64,000 nt of DNA from Trema orientale (taxonomy: Eukaryota > Streptophyta > Magnoliopsida > Rosales > Cannabaceae): assembly GCA_002914845.1 (NCBI GenBank), contig JXTC01000194.1, positions 207,586 to 271,585 on the forward strand. Reading direction: 5' to 3'. Positions 45,815 to 58,500 of this stretch are shown in pieces (the first letter of the stretch is position 1; every line of letters begins with the position of its first letter). The position numbers and the translations under genes are program-made. The notes below the pieces were generated by a model that was not told where the DNA came from, ran no database searches, and saw only the letters and a program-made list of their open reading frames with translations.

Positions 45815-48041
45815 CTATTGTATCTCAGAATCTGAAACATGACCAGAAGTTCTACCTCTGCCTTGTCTCAGAGGCTTCATAAGCAACTTCAACTGAGTCT
45901 CTCCATTCAACTTCAAACTGCGACCTGAACGATTCAATGGCACTCGTTTTGGCGTTTGAGCTTTTGGTGTTACTGAGAAACCAAATAAAAACATCTTTCA
46001 GTACCAAAAAAAAAAAAAAAAAACTCAAAACATGTTTCAAATAAAGATTTTTTCATAAAAAGAGATGAAGAAATGAATTGGGTTCAGTAGTGAACTGACC
46101 TGAGCCTTTTCTACTCTTCACTTCGGGAGATTTCTTTACACTAGGAGTTCTCTTAAATGGTGTCTCGGAACAAATTGACCTTGTATCACTTGCTTCAGGC
46201 ACCAAAACAAGATCTTCCATTACAGGTAGAAGATACTCAGTTGTGCATGAGACTGTATCTCTGCAAATCGAGCCTGTGTCGCTTGTTGATTCGGGATAAC
46301 TGTGTTTGCTTGCTGAGTAAGTCTTCTCGTTCTCCAAAAGTCTATAAGCAAACATTTGAAATGGAATTTTGGATACTGAGGCCATGTCAGAACAATACCC
46401 TTCTGCAGAAATCTTCTTCAGAAAACTTGCTTCTACATCACAGTAATCTACAGAGGGAGATTGTAGCTCTGGCAGTGTTTGATCCGGGTTCATGGCGAGG
46501 TACTTTTTAATGTAACGTAGAATTCTGCAAATGGATGAGAAGCTTGGACGGTGAGACGGGTCTGTTTGCCAGCATTTTTTGGTTAAGCTGACTAGATATT
46601 TTGGTGAAGGGTGTGGGAAAAGAGGCCTCTCTCCGGCTCTTATGTTTCTACTCATCTTATCTCCTTGAAGATGTCCATCTTCAAAAGGCACTTTCCCAGT
46701 TAAGAGCTGAAAACAAAGCATCCCAAAGCTGTAGACATCTGCTTTCTCTGTGTACTTAGAACTAGAAGCAATCTCTCCTGGCTGTTCTTGCTCGGCTAGA
46801 ACTTCTGGGGCATGCCAAATGAAAGTGTCCATTGGATTTCGAGGGGGCGAGTTTCGAGAACTAGTATTGTTGTTTACAGAAGATAAGCCGAAACCAGAGA
46901 TCTTTGCTTGCAAATAACCTTCAGTGGAATTTCTCACCTTGAGGAAGATATTAAAAGGGTTCAACTCTCCATGATAGATCTTCTGTGAATGGAGATATTC
47001 CATGCCTCTAGCAATCTGAAGCATGAGATCAACCACAACAGGGAGCGAAAACAAAACCCGCCTCCTCGCAGATGAATTCTCTTTCATGTAGGATGAGAGA
47101 TCCTTGTTCATCAACTCCATAACAAGGAAACACTCCTTTTTATCCTCATCACAGAACCCACAAAGGTATTGAAGTATATTCGAGTGGGATAGTGAAAGAA
47201 GGTTAGAAATTTCAGAAGTTAATGGTTGAATCTCACCAAAGAAGTGCCTTAAGACAAAACTTTCCCCCAACCACTGGATTTCCTTGTACTGGCTTCCCCC
47301 TCCTAATCGCCTTCGAACTTGGTAATCTTTTGCTCCCAATAAAATTGAACTTGGGAAGAGTTTTCCCCTGAAACTCTCTGATCCATTCAGTTTATTGAGT
47401 AGCAACTCCGAAAGCCTAAGCTCATTTTTTGTCAAGGAAATAGAAATTGAGCTTCTCTTCTCCTGAAGTGCTTCAATTAGCCTCCATCTATCTTCCTTCC
47501 AAGCACTTTCCAACCTTTTGCAAATCTCCTTAGGGACCAAATACTGCTTCCCGAATCGCCATTGGAAAAGCTTCGGATCGCTCCACTCCTTATCGTACTT
47601 TTTCATGAGGGCAATCCTTCTCTTCTGCATCTCATCATGATCAAGCCCGGATATCTCCCCAGCATTTTCGATGGCCTCGATGACAGCAGGAAAATGAACA
47701 AACAGGTTGTGAACATGGAATTCGATGCAGTCCTTGTTCTGGTGGAAGCTGATTGCTTTGCCCCACCAGTCTTTGGAGTCCATACAGTGCCTTATGTAGA
47801 GCTCTCCTTCTTTGAACACCCTTTGAAGCTCCCTCAATGGCTGTTCAAGAGCTTTCCATTTCGAATTCTTCTCTTCAAGTTTCAGATTCTGCCTGATCTC
47901 CTCTGCTATTGTATTGAAGGTTAAGCTGAACATATCAAGCAGCAAACGACACTGACTTTGATTAATCTGAATGTCCTCTTCTAACACCATCAAAGCCCTT
48001 ATGCTCCCCAGAACCTCTCCTACATGCCGGAATTGTTCCAT
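45815..48041 (-). CDS. DUF1221 protein kinase-like protein, predicted pseudokinase
   Basis: Two minus-strand exons, 48041-46100 and 45972-45815 (TCAG|GTCAG ... TCTCAG|TAACA), giving 699 residues. I start at MEQFRHVGEVLGSIRALMVL, the conserved start of this family; an ATG 14 codons upstream (48083) is less likely. The N-terminal DUF1221 region (about 1-220, with FNTIAEEIRQNLKLEEKNSK) is followed by a kinase fold (about 240-530). Three catalytic positions are changed: the VAIK lysine is Arg265 (FVLRHFFGE), HRD is HGE at 357-359 (YHGELNPFN), and DFG is GFG at 383-385 (ISGFGLSS). APE and the C-lobe (YSFGMLCFQLLTGKVPFE) persist. A basic Ser-rich tail ends HVSDSEIQ. The family is plant-specific (At5g41730/At1g64300 type) with poorly known function. 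Phosphotransfer looks unlikely, so a scaffold role is inferred. Confidence 0.92.
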
Positions 48042-48540
48042 CCCGGCGAAGAGGTCGAAAAATCTCGATCCGGGTACCCTCAAAAATCAAAATAACTGCA
48101 ATCTAAAGCTTCAAGATGGCTGTACCAAATCCAAAAGCAACCATAACAAGCCTACATAGAGAATAAAATAAAATAAAATAAATACCAAGAACACGTCAAA
48201 CTTGCTTCATATTAAAAAAAATAAAAAAAAAAAAGAAACATCAAAAACAAATAATTAAAAATAAGCAAGAGAGTTTAATATCAACAATTAAATATATTGG
48301 TTAGTTTGTTCTATCAACTATTTATATTGAATTCATTCAAACCCAGAAAAAGAAATGGGCACTAATAATATTCACGAAAACGACACAAAAAGAGAAAAAA
48401 TCCCATTTCAAGAAAACCAACTTACAGGTTCTGGAAGAGAAAAAGAAGAAACTGTTTGTTGGTCAAGAAACTCCTGAGAAAAAAAAATGAAATATTTTCC
48501 GGGAAAGATGAAACTCCCTGGTGTATCTGATTTGTGTTTT
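48042..48540 (-). other. Pseudokinase 5' leader with probable UTR intron
   Basis: On the minus strand a CT-rich leader (about 48540-48425) ends in GAACCT|GTAAGTTG, a strong donor. An acceptor-like TTTTTGAG near 48075-48080 would rejoin just upstream of the chosen start codon. Inferred from signals only. Confidence 0.45.
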
Positions 48541-50924
48541 ACTAAGTCTAAAAACAGGGTCTAGAAAATTAAAAATAATATTAAAAAAAAACGACACAGA
48601 ATAAAAACGGAAACTCCAAGGTGGAATTGTCAGATTGTGTAACGAATTAAAAACTTTTTATTTGAGAAAAGAAAAAAAAAAAAAAAAGGGAAAGAATTAG
48701 AAAATGCCTTGAGACCCAATTAAGAAGCCAGTTTCTTTTTTGAGGGGTTTGGCCGTTGGAACAAGTCTGGTTTTTATGCCAAAAAGCCACATATACATTT
48801 TGTATTGGTTCGGTGTATTTCCCGCGAGTTTCGTACTCACGTTAGTTAACGGTCAAGCCTCCCGTTAGTTTTACTTCTTGTAAGCCGATGTCGTTTTGGT
48901 TGTGTTCAGGTGTATGAGGGTGTCGTTTGAATGATGTTTGGAACATCGTTACCTAACGGTGAAATGTTGTCGTGCTCTTTTTTTACTACGCATTTCGACC
49001 TGTAAAACTTTGGCTATGAGCTATCAAAAGTCAAAAGAGCTTTGGAAAAAGCTAATGATAGAAAGGGCCACCCAAGTCATAAAAGAGTCAAAACGTTCTG
49101 TAACTGTAAATAATTCGGTAGACACAAGAGACTATTCTTTGACCACGTCTATCTATAGTGTATTATAGACACAATTTTTTACATTCAATAAAGGCGAAGG
49201 GTTATCATGACAGTCATCGTTGGAAAGAGCTTATATTATTATAGGGGGAAAAAAAGGTGTTATTTTATTTAATTTGCATCCTACGGATCATTACAATTTA
49301 CAACTATTGTTTAGAGAAGGGGGGGAAAAAAAAGTTATAGATGGTTTGTCGAATGTTACACTCTAGAAAAATGTTGTGCACCTTTGATGTGGATGAGTAT
49401 GAGTGAATACTAAACGAATTGATAATTTTGAGATTTGAATCCAATGAAACTTGAAGTTTGATGACTCGGCTTGTGTTTTTATACTGATTGGGATGAATAG
49501 TATTGCTCTAAGATTTTACATATTTTATACGAGCATATAGAGCTAATAAGTCTTGATTTTATTAATGTATATTTAGGGTATACTATGGATGTGAATTTGT
49601 GGCACCAATATGATTATAATCATATGAATCATTATTTTCAAAGTCCGACTCATTTAGTTTGTCAAAACAAAAAAAAATCATTTAGGAAGTCATCTATTTT
49701 AAGTAATACTAAGGACACTAGTAACTTACAAAATAAGAGTTGATATTTATATCAATTACTAAATTTTAGATGGTGTTCTCACTTAAAATTAAGATAATAA
49801 TTTAAACGAATATCAAATTATTTATTAATTTTTTTGTGCAAAATTTTTGGTGTTCTAATTATGACTTATTTATATTAGCTTTCTTTTAATTAAGATGTTC
49901 TTTTTTTTTAGGCATTTTGAAAAAAAAAATTGTACGACACTCAACAACTTTTCTTATTTTAAATATTTTTTTAAGAATATGGTCCAATCATGGGTCTGTT
50001 TTTAAGGGAAATAAAAAGCATGGCTGTCCACGTAGCAGCATCAGGGGAGGTGTTTAGGGTGGGCAGGCACGTTTTTAAGTGCTAAATCGGCGATATATTC
50101 TGAAGGCGTGACGTCCACGATGTCAACTGCCTACTAAACCACGGCGAAGACAAATTGGAGTGGCGTTAGTGGTGGTTCCATGTACATATTATCCAATGGA
50201 ATTTCGCCACGTGTAACGAAGCCCCCGTTTTGCGGTGGGTGGGTCCGGTCAATGCGTCTGAGTAGAGTAAAGGGGCAGGGGCGATCGTGTTTGGTAACAC
50301 GCACGAGCACCCTAACCATGTGGAAAGGGCCATTCTCACCACCAAATAAAGAAAACGCAACAATTTATTGAATTGTTATTGTGATAATATTAATTTATAG
50401 TGTCCCTTGGTAGCAATTCAACCATCATTTTCTCCATTTCAAATTATAATATATGAATCATGTCTCACATAAATTTTAAAACTTATTTATTTGTTTGATA
50501 ATAAATTTCCAATTTAAAATTACGTGATTGTTCAAATCAATTGTTTTCAGTTTTTATTTTAAATAGAAAAATTGATTTCACTTTTGATTTATGAAATAAA
50601 CTAAATAAGATTTTGAACCAAATAAATTGAAGTTAGATATTTTGAGCTCTCGAAGAACTAAGCCATGGCCATCGAAATTTATTATGCAAAAGGCTAAGTA
50701 TCCCAAATATTTTATTAATCTTTTAATATTAACAAATATAGCATATAAATTGTCATAGAATATACATAGCATTATCATGGAATTATAGGATGTTATTCAT
50801 TTATTAAATTGAACATAACCAAGTGAAAAGCAAAATTATGAAAATTCCTATTAACCAAGCACTGGCACTGCTTAATGATTTTGAAAATAAAGAATTCTTT
50901 TAAAGACTTCTTTATTTTATCTAG
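48541..50924. other. Intergenic region with a GC-richer island
   Basis: Mostly AT-rich and without genes. The island at about 50025-50350 has several ACGT cores (CCACGTAG 50028, TGACGTCC 50109, CCACGTGT 50207) but no supported reading frame; overlapping short frames on both strands there are incompatible with each other and lack homology. Confidence 0.5.
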
Positions 50925-50933
50925 GGTTAATAA

Positions 50934-51953
50934 TAGTTTTGACTTGTGAATTATGCTTATTGTATCATCATGGCTCAAAAATTTTTAATTTATATAATAA
51001 TAGTCCCTGAATTATATAATTATTATAACAATGACCTTTTTACTATTTAATATAATTAAGTCATTGAGTACACAATTTGCTAATTATGGTCAAGAAAAAG
51101 ACTCTAAATTTTCAACTTAAACAGTAAACCACTAAGACTAATGCAATTATTGAAAGCATACAGTTTGATGGGAAATATTCTGACTCGTACAAATAATTAA
51201 TACTTAATCATATACTTTGTCCAATACTATTTTCTGTTAAAAAACTAACAATTTGTGACAGATAGGCTATTATATAGCAATTGCATAATTCATGAGTCAT
51301 TACTATATAATTTGAAAGTTCAGAGACCAAAGTAATATAATGGATATAATCCATGAGCCACTTAGAGATATCAATGTGGGCCGAGCTTTGTGGGCCGGCT
51401 CACATTCTGAAGAAAAAGCACGGTACTAGCCCGATCCAGGCCCATATAATGTAGGCCTGGGCCGGGCCTCCACAGGCCCGGCAGAGGCCCGGCCCACATT
51501 TAGTCATTCTATATATAGTTTTAAATATATTTCTTAATTAAAATTTTAAAAAATCATAATTAAATATTTTTATTTATATGTTTTTAATGTTATTTATTTA
51601 CTAATTTTTGTTTATTTTCAATTTATTCAAATTTTAAAAGAATATGAATAGGCTTTAAGCCTATATTTGATATTTTAAAGCATAGAATAACAGCGAAATT
51701 AGATCTACATTGTGGCCAGTATTCGGCCGACATAGGCATAACCTACTTAGGCATGGCCCACTTAAGTCGGCCTAAAATATGGGCTGGGCCTATGGGCCGT
51801 GCCGAGCTCCTTAATAAGAATATGGGTTGGGCCGGCCCGGTCCATATTTTAGGCGGGTCGGGCCTAAATACGGTACAAAACTCATATAGGCTTATCAAAT
51901 GTGGACTAGTCCGGCCCACTTTACAGCTCTAAAGCCACTACTATTATTAACCG
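50934..51953. mobile_element. MULE-type MITE, family D copy 3, split by a hAT-like insertion
   Basis: Left end GGGTTAATAATAGTTTTGAC; right end ACTATTATTAACC(G). It is flanked by TTTTATCTA at 50925-50933 and 51954-51962, a perfect 9-bp duplication. The right arm is interrupted by the hAT-like element 51363-51931: ATCCATGAGCCACT stops at 51362 and resumes as AAGCCACTACTATTATTAAC at 51932. Without the insert it would be about 440 bp, like copy 52612-53114. Confidence 0.9.
51363..51931. mobile_element. Nested hAT-like MITE with GGCCCG subterminal repeats
   Basis: Terminal inverted repeats TAGAGATATCAATGTGGGCC and TAGAGCTGTAAAGTGGGCCG (right end, complement). The target duplication GAGCCACT / AAGCCACT matches at 7/8. 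Both sub-ends are packed with GGCCCG and GGGCC words around an AT-rich core. It is 569 bp and non-coding. It sits inside the family D element, so it inserted afterwards. Same general type as 8188-9239. Confidence 0.9.
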
Positions 51954-52611
51954 TTTTATCTATTAAGAAAGCATCCTTTATTATTCACTTCATCCATCAA
52001 ATATTTTTTTTTTCTTCCCAAACGAATGGAAAGTATGATTTAAGAAAGCAGTTAGCAAAGATTGTAAATGAAAATATAAAGTGAGGAAACTGCCTAACCA
52101 CATTCATAAGATAATAAGAAAAATTAAACTCAATGCCATTTTTGTGAGAGATTGGTGAGTTTTAGCAGCCTTATTTGTTTTTTTTTTAATCTAAAATCTA
52201 TTACTTTGTGTTGTCTTTCAACTTCAGAATTTGTTGAGGTTATTAGTTATAATATTCTTTATACTCCATAAGTGATAATTATGGGTGGATGATAAGCAAT
52301 CTTTTTATTTTGTTAAAACTCGAGAAATTAGAGTGAGCATCTACAATTTATTTACTAGTTTTAATTTGTGCATTGAGTGTATCAATTTTTTTTTTTCAAA
52401 GGAACACTACTTATCTGCTGTAGGTGTCTCTGATTTTAAATCTAAATGTCATTGGAGGGAAAATATTATTATACAAACTATCCAGATCTGAGTCAGAATC
52501 ATACAAAGCTAGATCATAACCACATTAAAATGATCGAAAATATAAGATCCACTAAAAACCACCATAGATTTAGATCTTGATGGACTAAAATAATGAAAAA
52601 TATAAAATAAA

Positions 52612-53114
52612 GGGTTAAATATAGTAACGGTCCCTGAATTATATTCATTGTATCATTTTGCTCCTTGAATTTTCACTTTGCATAATAATGACCCCTGGAT
52701 TATGCAATTATTACAGCAATGGTCTCTTTATTATAAATTGTTAGTTTTTGACAGAAAATAGTCATGGACAAAGTATATAATTAGGCATTATTTATTTCTA
52801 TGTGTCAGAATCTTGTTTTTAGTCATAATTACTAAACTGCGCACTTTGCACATTACTCATTTCTATTAAAAATTTAATAGTTTGTGAAAAAAATAGTCAT
52901 TGCTGCAATAATTACATAAGTCTAGGTAGTCATTTTATTTTTTATCACAGTTGCCAAACTGTGTTCCTTGTAATAACTTATTTTTGTTAAATATTTAATA
53001 GTTTGTGACAAAATGATTATTGTTACAATAATTATATAATTCAGGAGCCATTAAAAATTTAGGGGGTAAAGTAGTATATCAAGTATACTTCAGGGCTATT
53101 AATATCATTAAAGC
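52612..53114. mobile_element. MULE-type MITE, family D copy 4 (perfect 9-bp TSD)
   Basis: Left end GGGTTAAATATAGTAACGGT. The right arm carries complement-type motifs (ATTATATAATTCAGGAGCC, GGGGTAAAGTAGTATATCAA). It is flanked by TAAAATAAA at 52603-52611 and 53115-53123, identical on both sides. The left end is almost the same as that of 12635-13239. Confidence 0.88.
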
Positions 53115-53673
53115 TAAAATAAACCTAAAACCACCACAAATCAAATCTGAATATACTAAAACTACTACAAATCTAGATATGGGTAGAGTTATACCTTCTC
53201 AAATGGAATGATTATTTAAAGACATAACAAAAAACAAACAAAGAAAATGGAACTCCTAACTCGAGAAGAGATTCAAAGGACCCTCCTTTTTTAATGGGCT
53301 GTAATAAGATGAAAAGAGACTTTTTGGCCAGTTAGAAGAAAATGATAGAAGAAAAGAAAAATTTAAGAGTGTTGAACATATTTGTTCTTAATATTTGATT
53401 CTACTGAATGTACCAGATTTGTACTAAGTAAATCATATTTATACTTAGTATAGCTACTAATTTGCTATATTATTTGGGAAGGAAAGAAAGAGACTTAAAT
53501 TTTAAAGATGCCTAAAAAAATATGAACATTTCGCTAAGAGCGTTTCAAAATCCAAAAAAAAAAAAGATTTTTAATAACAAATAACATTTTTTTTCTTCTT
53601 CATTTTAATAAATAACTTTCTTTTTCCATCTATTTGCTAAATAATTGTCTGTTTTTTTAAATCTATTTTCTAA

Positions 53674-54103
53674 AGGCTTGCTTGGATTCATTTTTAATTT
53701 TTTGTTTAAATAAATTGAAAATAGAAGTAAAAATTTTATTTTGATTTTCAATTTTTATAAACAAGAAACATGCTTGACAAACTTTATTTCACTATTTATT
53801 TTCAAAAACAATAAAGTGCAAATAATGATAAAAAAAGTCATATAGGCTTATATTTATGTATGTATATACATATATGTATGTACACACTTGTGTACAAATA
53901 TTTATATGTTCTTTTGTTTTTGAAATTTGTTTAAAAAAATAAAGGTATTAGAAATTTTTTGTTACCATTTTTTTTGAAACTTTTGATAGCACTTTTTAAA
54001 AACAAAAAACAAAAACAAGGTTGCCCAAACTTCCAAAAAAAATTTCTATTTTTCTGTTTAAAAAAATAAAAAACGGAAAACGAAAATGAATCTAAACAAG
54101 CCC
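53674..54103. mobile_element. Tourist/PIF-Harbinger-like MITE
   Basis: Left end AGGCTTGCTTGGATTCATTT; right end, complement, GGGCTTGTTTAGATTCATTT. TAA lies on both sides (53671-53673 and 54104-54106), the 3-bp duplication used by PIF/Harbinger. AT-rich arms, about 430 bp, non-coding. Confidence 0.75.
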
Positions 54104-54106
54104 TAA

Positions 54107-55097
54107 ATGGTCAATTATCAATATATGAGTATACCAGACTATTAGTATATCAATTTTTACACTGATTATATCTGATCTACTTCTATGTATTGGCTATTTT
54201 GCTATTGAAATTGATATTACTAAACCATTTTTCTACACTGATATGAAAATGGACATTAATTAAAGAGGCGTCCAAAATTTAGCTATTTTACTCAAGTTCC
54301 TAAAAACATAAGGGATTCTTTCACAAATAGCAGTTTTCAAGTATTGTTTCGCACTTTTAACAGTTTTTATTTTTGTTTTTTCTTTTACAAGCATAGTAGT
54401 TTTGATAATTTTGTTCGAAAAATAACCTTATTTTTAAACTCAACCAGGTAAGTGTGACTGGTTTACCAATAAATTCCTGGTTTGGGTTCTACAATTAGGG
54501 GGAATATTTGGAACTTCATAATAAAAAATCCATGAATTAAATTTTTTTAAGAAAATTGCTAAATTTAAATACTCAACTTTACAAACTGCTATAAGCTATT
54601 GAGAATTTTTTTTTTCTTTTGATGAGAGCTTTAAAGCTTAATTTCCAAAAAAAAAAAAAAAGTGTTAACCAATATTGTGGGCCGTATCTATGAGGCACTC
54701 AAGACGTAAGCCCAAATGCTTTGACAGAGGTTAGGCTATGAGGCCTTCATTAGCCCAATAATTTTGAGCCGGACTATGAGGCCTACGTGAGCCCAATTCT
54801 GATAGGCTAAGGCTGGGCTATAACGGGAGAAATTTCTTTCTTTCTTTCTATTTATCTATTTATTTATTTATTTTTGGGATTAAACTACACTGTCTTTTTT
54901 TTTTTTGTTTTTTACAGAAATAATATCATTTTTATACATTATATTTTGACACTTTATTCAAATTATATTTGTATTTTGGATATTATCAACATTGGTATTT
55001 AGATTTAAAATTTGTTAATTTATGCTCGACACTAAGTGATTAATTTATTAAAATATCGTTTAAAAAATTAAACCGAGAAAATAAGTCTATTAAATCA
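54107..55097. other. Intergenic stretch with repeat remnants
   Basis: At 54670-54825, words such as GGGCCGTATCTATGAGGC, GCTATGAGGCC and TAGCCCAAT resemble the subterminal repeats of the GGCCCG hAT-like elements; termini were not found. A TTTC/TTTA microsatellite follows near 54835-54875. No gene. Confidence 0.45.
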
Positions 55098-55275
55098 TTA
55101 ACTGTTCTAAATTAGTTAGTATTAATTTGTAACAAATATTAAGTTTAAAAATTATTGATAATATTAAAACACAGGATATACAATCGTTAATTGTTCTAAA
55201 TTAGTTAGTATTAATTTGTAACAAATATTAAATTTAAAAATTATTGATAATATTAAAACACAGGGTATGCAAAGT
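55098..55275. repeat. Tandem duplication upstream of the transporter gene, 89-bp unit
   Basis: TGTTCTAAATTAGTTAGTAT occurs at 55103 and 55192. The units are nearly identical through AACAAATATTAA(G/A)TTTAAA and ATTAAAACACAGG. The second unit ends about 280 bp before the start codon of the transporter gene, so it is part of its upstream region. Confidence 0.88.
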
Positions 55276-55555
55276 ATAAAAGGGATATTATTCCTTTTTA
55301 TAAGAACGTAGAAACCATCGAGGTTTTTGTTGAGTACGGACAGTGAGCTTCCCTCGGTCTTCCCTTGAAAACGGCCACAAGATATAAGAACCAAGCATTT
55401 CAATTTTCATATGGCTAGCTTTGATTTTTCAGAATGTATCCATTATTCTTATTAAAAATGCACTCACTACTGTAGTGTACTAGGACCCTCCAAGCAAGTT
55501 TAAACATATCTTAAAAATTCGAAGAGGAAAATCAAAACTCTTAAGGTAGAAGACG

Positions 55556-58500
55556 ATGCACTGGTACTTCGTTGCAGCGCTACTCACTGTTCTCACCAGC
55601 TCTCAGGTTTGTCAAACCCCGCGACCCTTTTACCATTTTCTATTCATTATTGTTTTTTTAATATATATTTTTCAATTTTGGGCTTCGTAATTTGATAGAT
55701 CTCTTCCATTTTCGGCTCCTCAACTCTGAATTAAGAGTTTTTAGGATATGGGTTTCGTTCTATTATCGCAATAATGGTGGAAAACTTTGGTTTAACATGA
55801 CCCCAAATCAAATCAGTGGAGCTTTTTCTGCTTTTCCTTGTCTAAAATAATTGTTCCTATTAAGTTTCTACTATTAGTTTCTTTTCTTTTTCCATTGTTT
55901 TATCTCCGATTCGTTAGTTTTTTCCCCATGATATGAATTTTTTCATCAATTTGAGAATGACTGGTTAGATTTACAATTATGGGTAAGCTTGTGATTGTTA
56001 TTTGCAATGCTCGCTTGTGTAGACTGACATTCTAATTAGGTCAGTGAAAATCGTGCAGTGTTGTAATGAAAAGCTTTTCTCCTGAGCTTTGATCACTAGC
56101 ATATTATAGAGAAACGTGGTGTAAAAGAAAAATTATACTGTTTGTATATTCCTAGAGTCTGAAGATCGATGAAAATTGTTGTATAATCTTATGAATATTG
56201 AATTGACTCAAGATTTTACAGGGAAGTAGTGATAGTAGTTGGAGTTAAGTTCAATTACCGACTTAGTGGAATAGTAACTCAAGAATTCATCAAACTAGAA
56301 TTTACACTCGATAGATTGACTTATCTAAGTATGTTTCCTTACCCCAAATTTTATCGAAGAGGACTTTTGATGAAATGGAGAATATGTGATGAGGTTTTGG
56401 CTTCTGTTTCGTTCATAAGAGAGATTGAGATTATTTCATTGTAAGTTTAAATTCGAAGAATTGTTTATTCTGAATCTGTTAGCAATTGATATTGTCCTCT
56501 GTATCTTTAAATAATTCAGGGAATATTGACTACTCTTTCCCAAAGTAATGGCAAGTACATGTATGACTATGCAACTGTTCCATTTCTTGCTGAAGTGTTC
56601 AAGGTACTTCACTCATTCTCCTCCTTAAGAGCATAAATTAACAAGTGAAATCACTTTCAGTTTCACTATTTATTTGTGGTTAAAACGTAGATTTGTTTTC
56701 CTGCTATTTGGTGGACACTACCTTTTTCCTTTTACAATATTTTTCTTTAGATCTACTGATTTTTTCTTTTATGTTTTTGTTCTTACTACAGCTATTAGTT
56801 TCTAGTGTACTTCTTTGGAGAGAATGTCAAGCATCACCTTCTACACGAATGACTACAGATTGGAAAAGCGTGCGCTTATATCCTATTCCTTCAGTCATAT
56901 ATCTAATTCACAATAATGTGCAGTTTGCTACTCTGATTTATGTTGATACATCCACATATCAGATTATGGGCAATCTGAAGATTGTCACTACCGGCATCTT
57001 GTTCAGGTGCCTACTTTATTAATTTTCCATGGGACAAAAATATTCAGTTGCTTTTATTTTGTTACTGCTTTCTCACTGTGCATTCTATTCTATTTCAATT
57101 TGCATAACTGTTCTTGCTGATTAATTGGGTTGTGGATTTTTACTTTTAAGGCTATTCCTGAAGAGGAAGCTCTCTAATCTGCAGTGGATGGCAATCCTTC
57201 TATTAGCTGTTGGAGCAACCACAAGCCAGGTGATTAACAAAACTATCCCATGTCGCATACGAATCATGCTTGTTTTTCCTGTTCATGGACTGTTATGGGT
57301 TGCCCATTACTTATGCCTTTGATTTGTTAGTTATATATCTTGTAGGAGGAGCACTAATTAAGGGTGATAGGAATCTTTCCTTAATACTTGGATGATATTA
57401 CTGTAAATACTAAATCTATGAAGTCGTGATCAGAGGAGTTTTTCCTTAATACTTTGGATAATACTCCTGTAAATCTATGAAGTCAATTTCTTTGAAGTAA
57501 TTATGCGTACCTAACTCTTCTAATAAAGAATTATGAACAACTGTATAAACCTTGACAAGTGCTTATACTGCATGGAGAACATATTTCATCAGGGGCTGAG
57601 CGCAACATTTTTTTATTATGATTTTCTTTTATTATTATGCAATATGATTGGCATACGGCTATTTCATTGGTAAATGTGACTTCTTTCTCTTTAAGTTTCT
57701 GAAAAACTTGTGTAGACTTAAAAACAAGACTAATAATTTGATTATTGATTCCTCTATGATGTTGTAGGTTAAAGGTTGTGGAGAAGCTTCATGTGATTCT
57801 TTATTCTCAGCGCCAATACAAGGATATATGTTGGGTGTCCTATCTGCTTGTCTTTCAGCATTAGCTGGTGTTTACACAGAGTTTCTGATGAAGAAGAACA
57901 ATGATAGCTTGTACTGGCAGAATGTACAATTGTATACGTAGGTATTTTTTCTTCACATTTTGCAAGTTGCTAGTTCATACTAGAATGATAAAGTGATAAT
58001 GTTTTGCGTTATGAATACAGTCAGTCTCCCAATCCTCAGGGAGTTCTTCAGGCCAATCTTTCCTTTGGCACTTTTCGCCACTCACCACTGTTACAATCTT
58101 TCTTAAAATGGTGTATGTATATATGATATATGTATATTTTTTCTTTTTCTGCTTACTATGTTACAATTTGCATGCAATTATTACTTGTGAAAAGGGGTAC
58201 ATTAGCCTCATTTTACAATCATCTATACCAACGCAGAATCCTTTGTTGTCTTAAGATAATCTGTGAAAGTTCTTGTAAGATATATGCACTGACATAGAAT
58301 TTCCTATCTTGTGATTTTTGTTGCTGTTTTCTTTTTCCTTTCATTGGTCTTGCATTTAGCCATCTCTGTAAAAAGTATATCAACTGTATCTGTAACCTTT
58401 GATATAATGTCAACCTTTGCAGGTTTGGTGCAATTTTCAACATGGCACGGCTTCTTTTGGATGATTTCAGGGGTGGATTTGAGAATGGACCTTGGTGGCA

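Noticed and set aside
47562-47924. Plus-strand frame of 120 codons opposite the pseudokinase
   Set aside because: Antisense to the DUF1221 coding region with no independent support.
2813-48041. A dedicated light-signalling gene cluster (CIP1, SPA2, kinase) as a new system
   Set aside because: Genes are on different strands, far apart, and separated by housekeeping genes; the arrangement is better explained by old synteny plus chance. Kept only as a low-weight finding.
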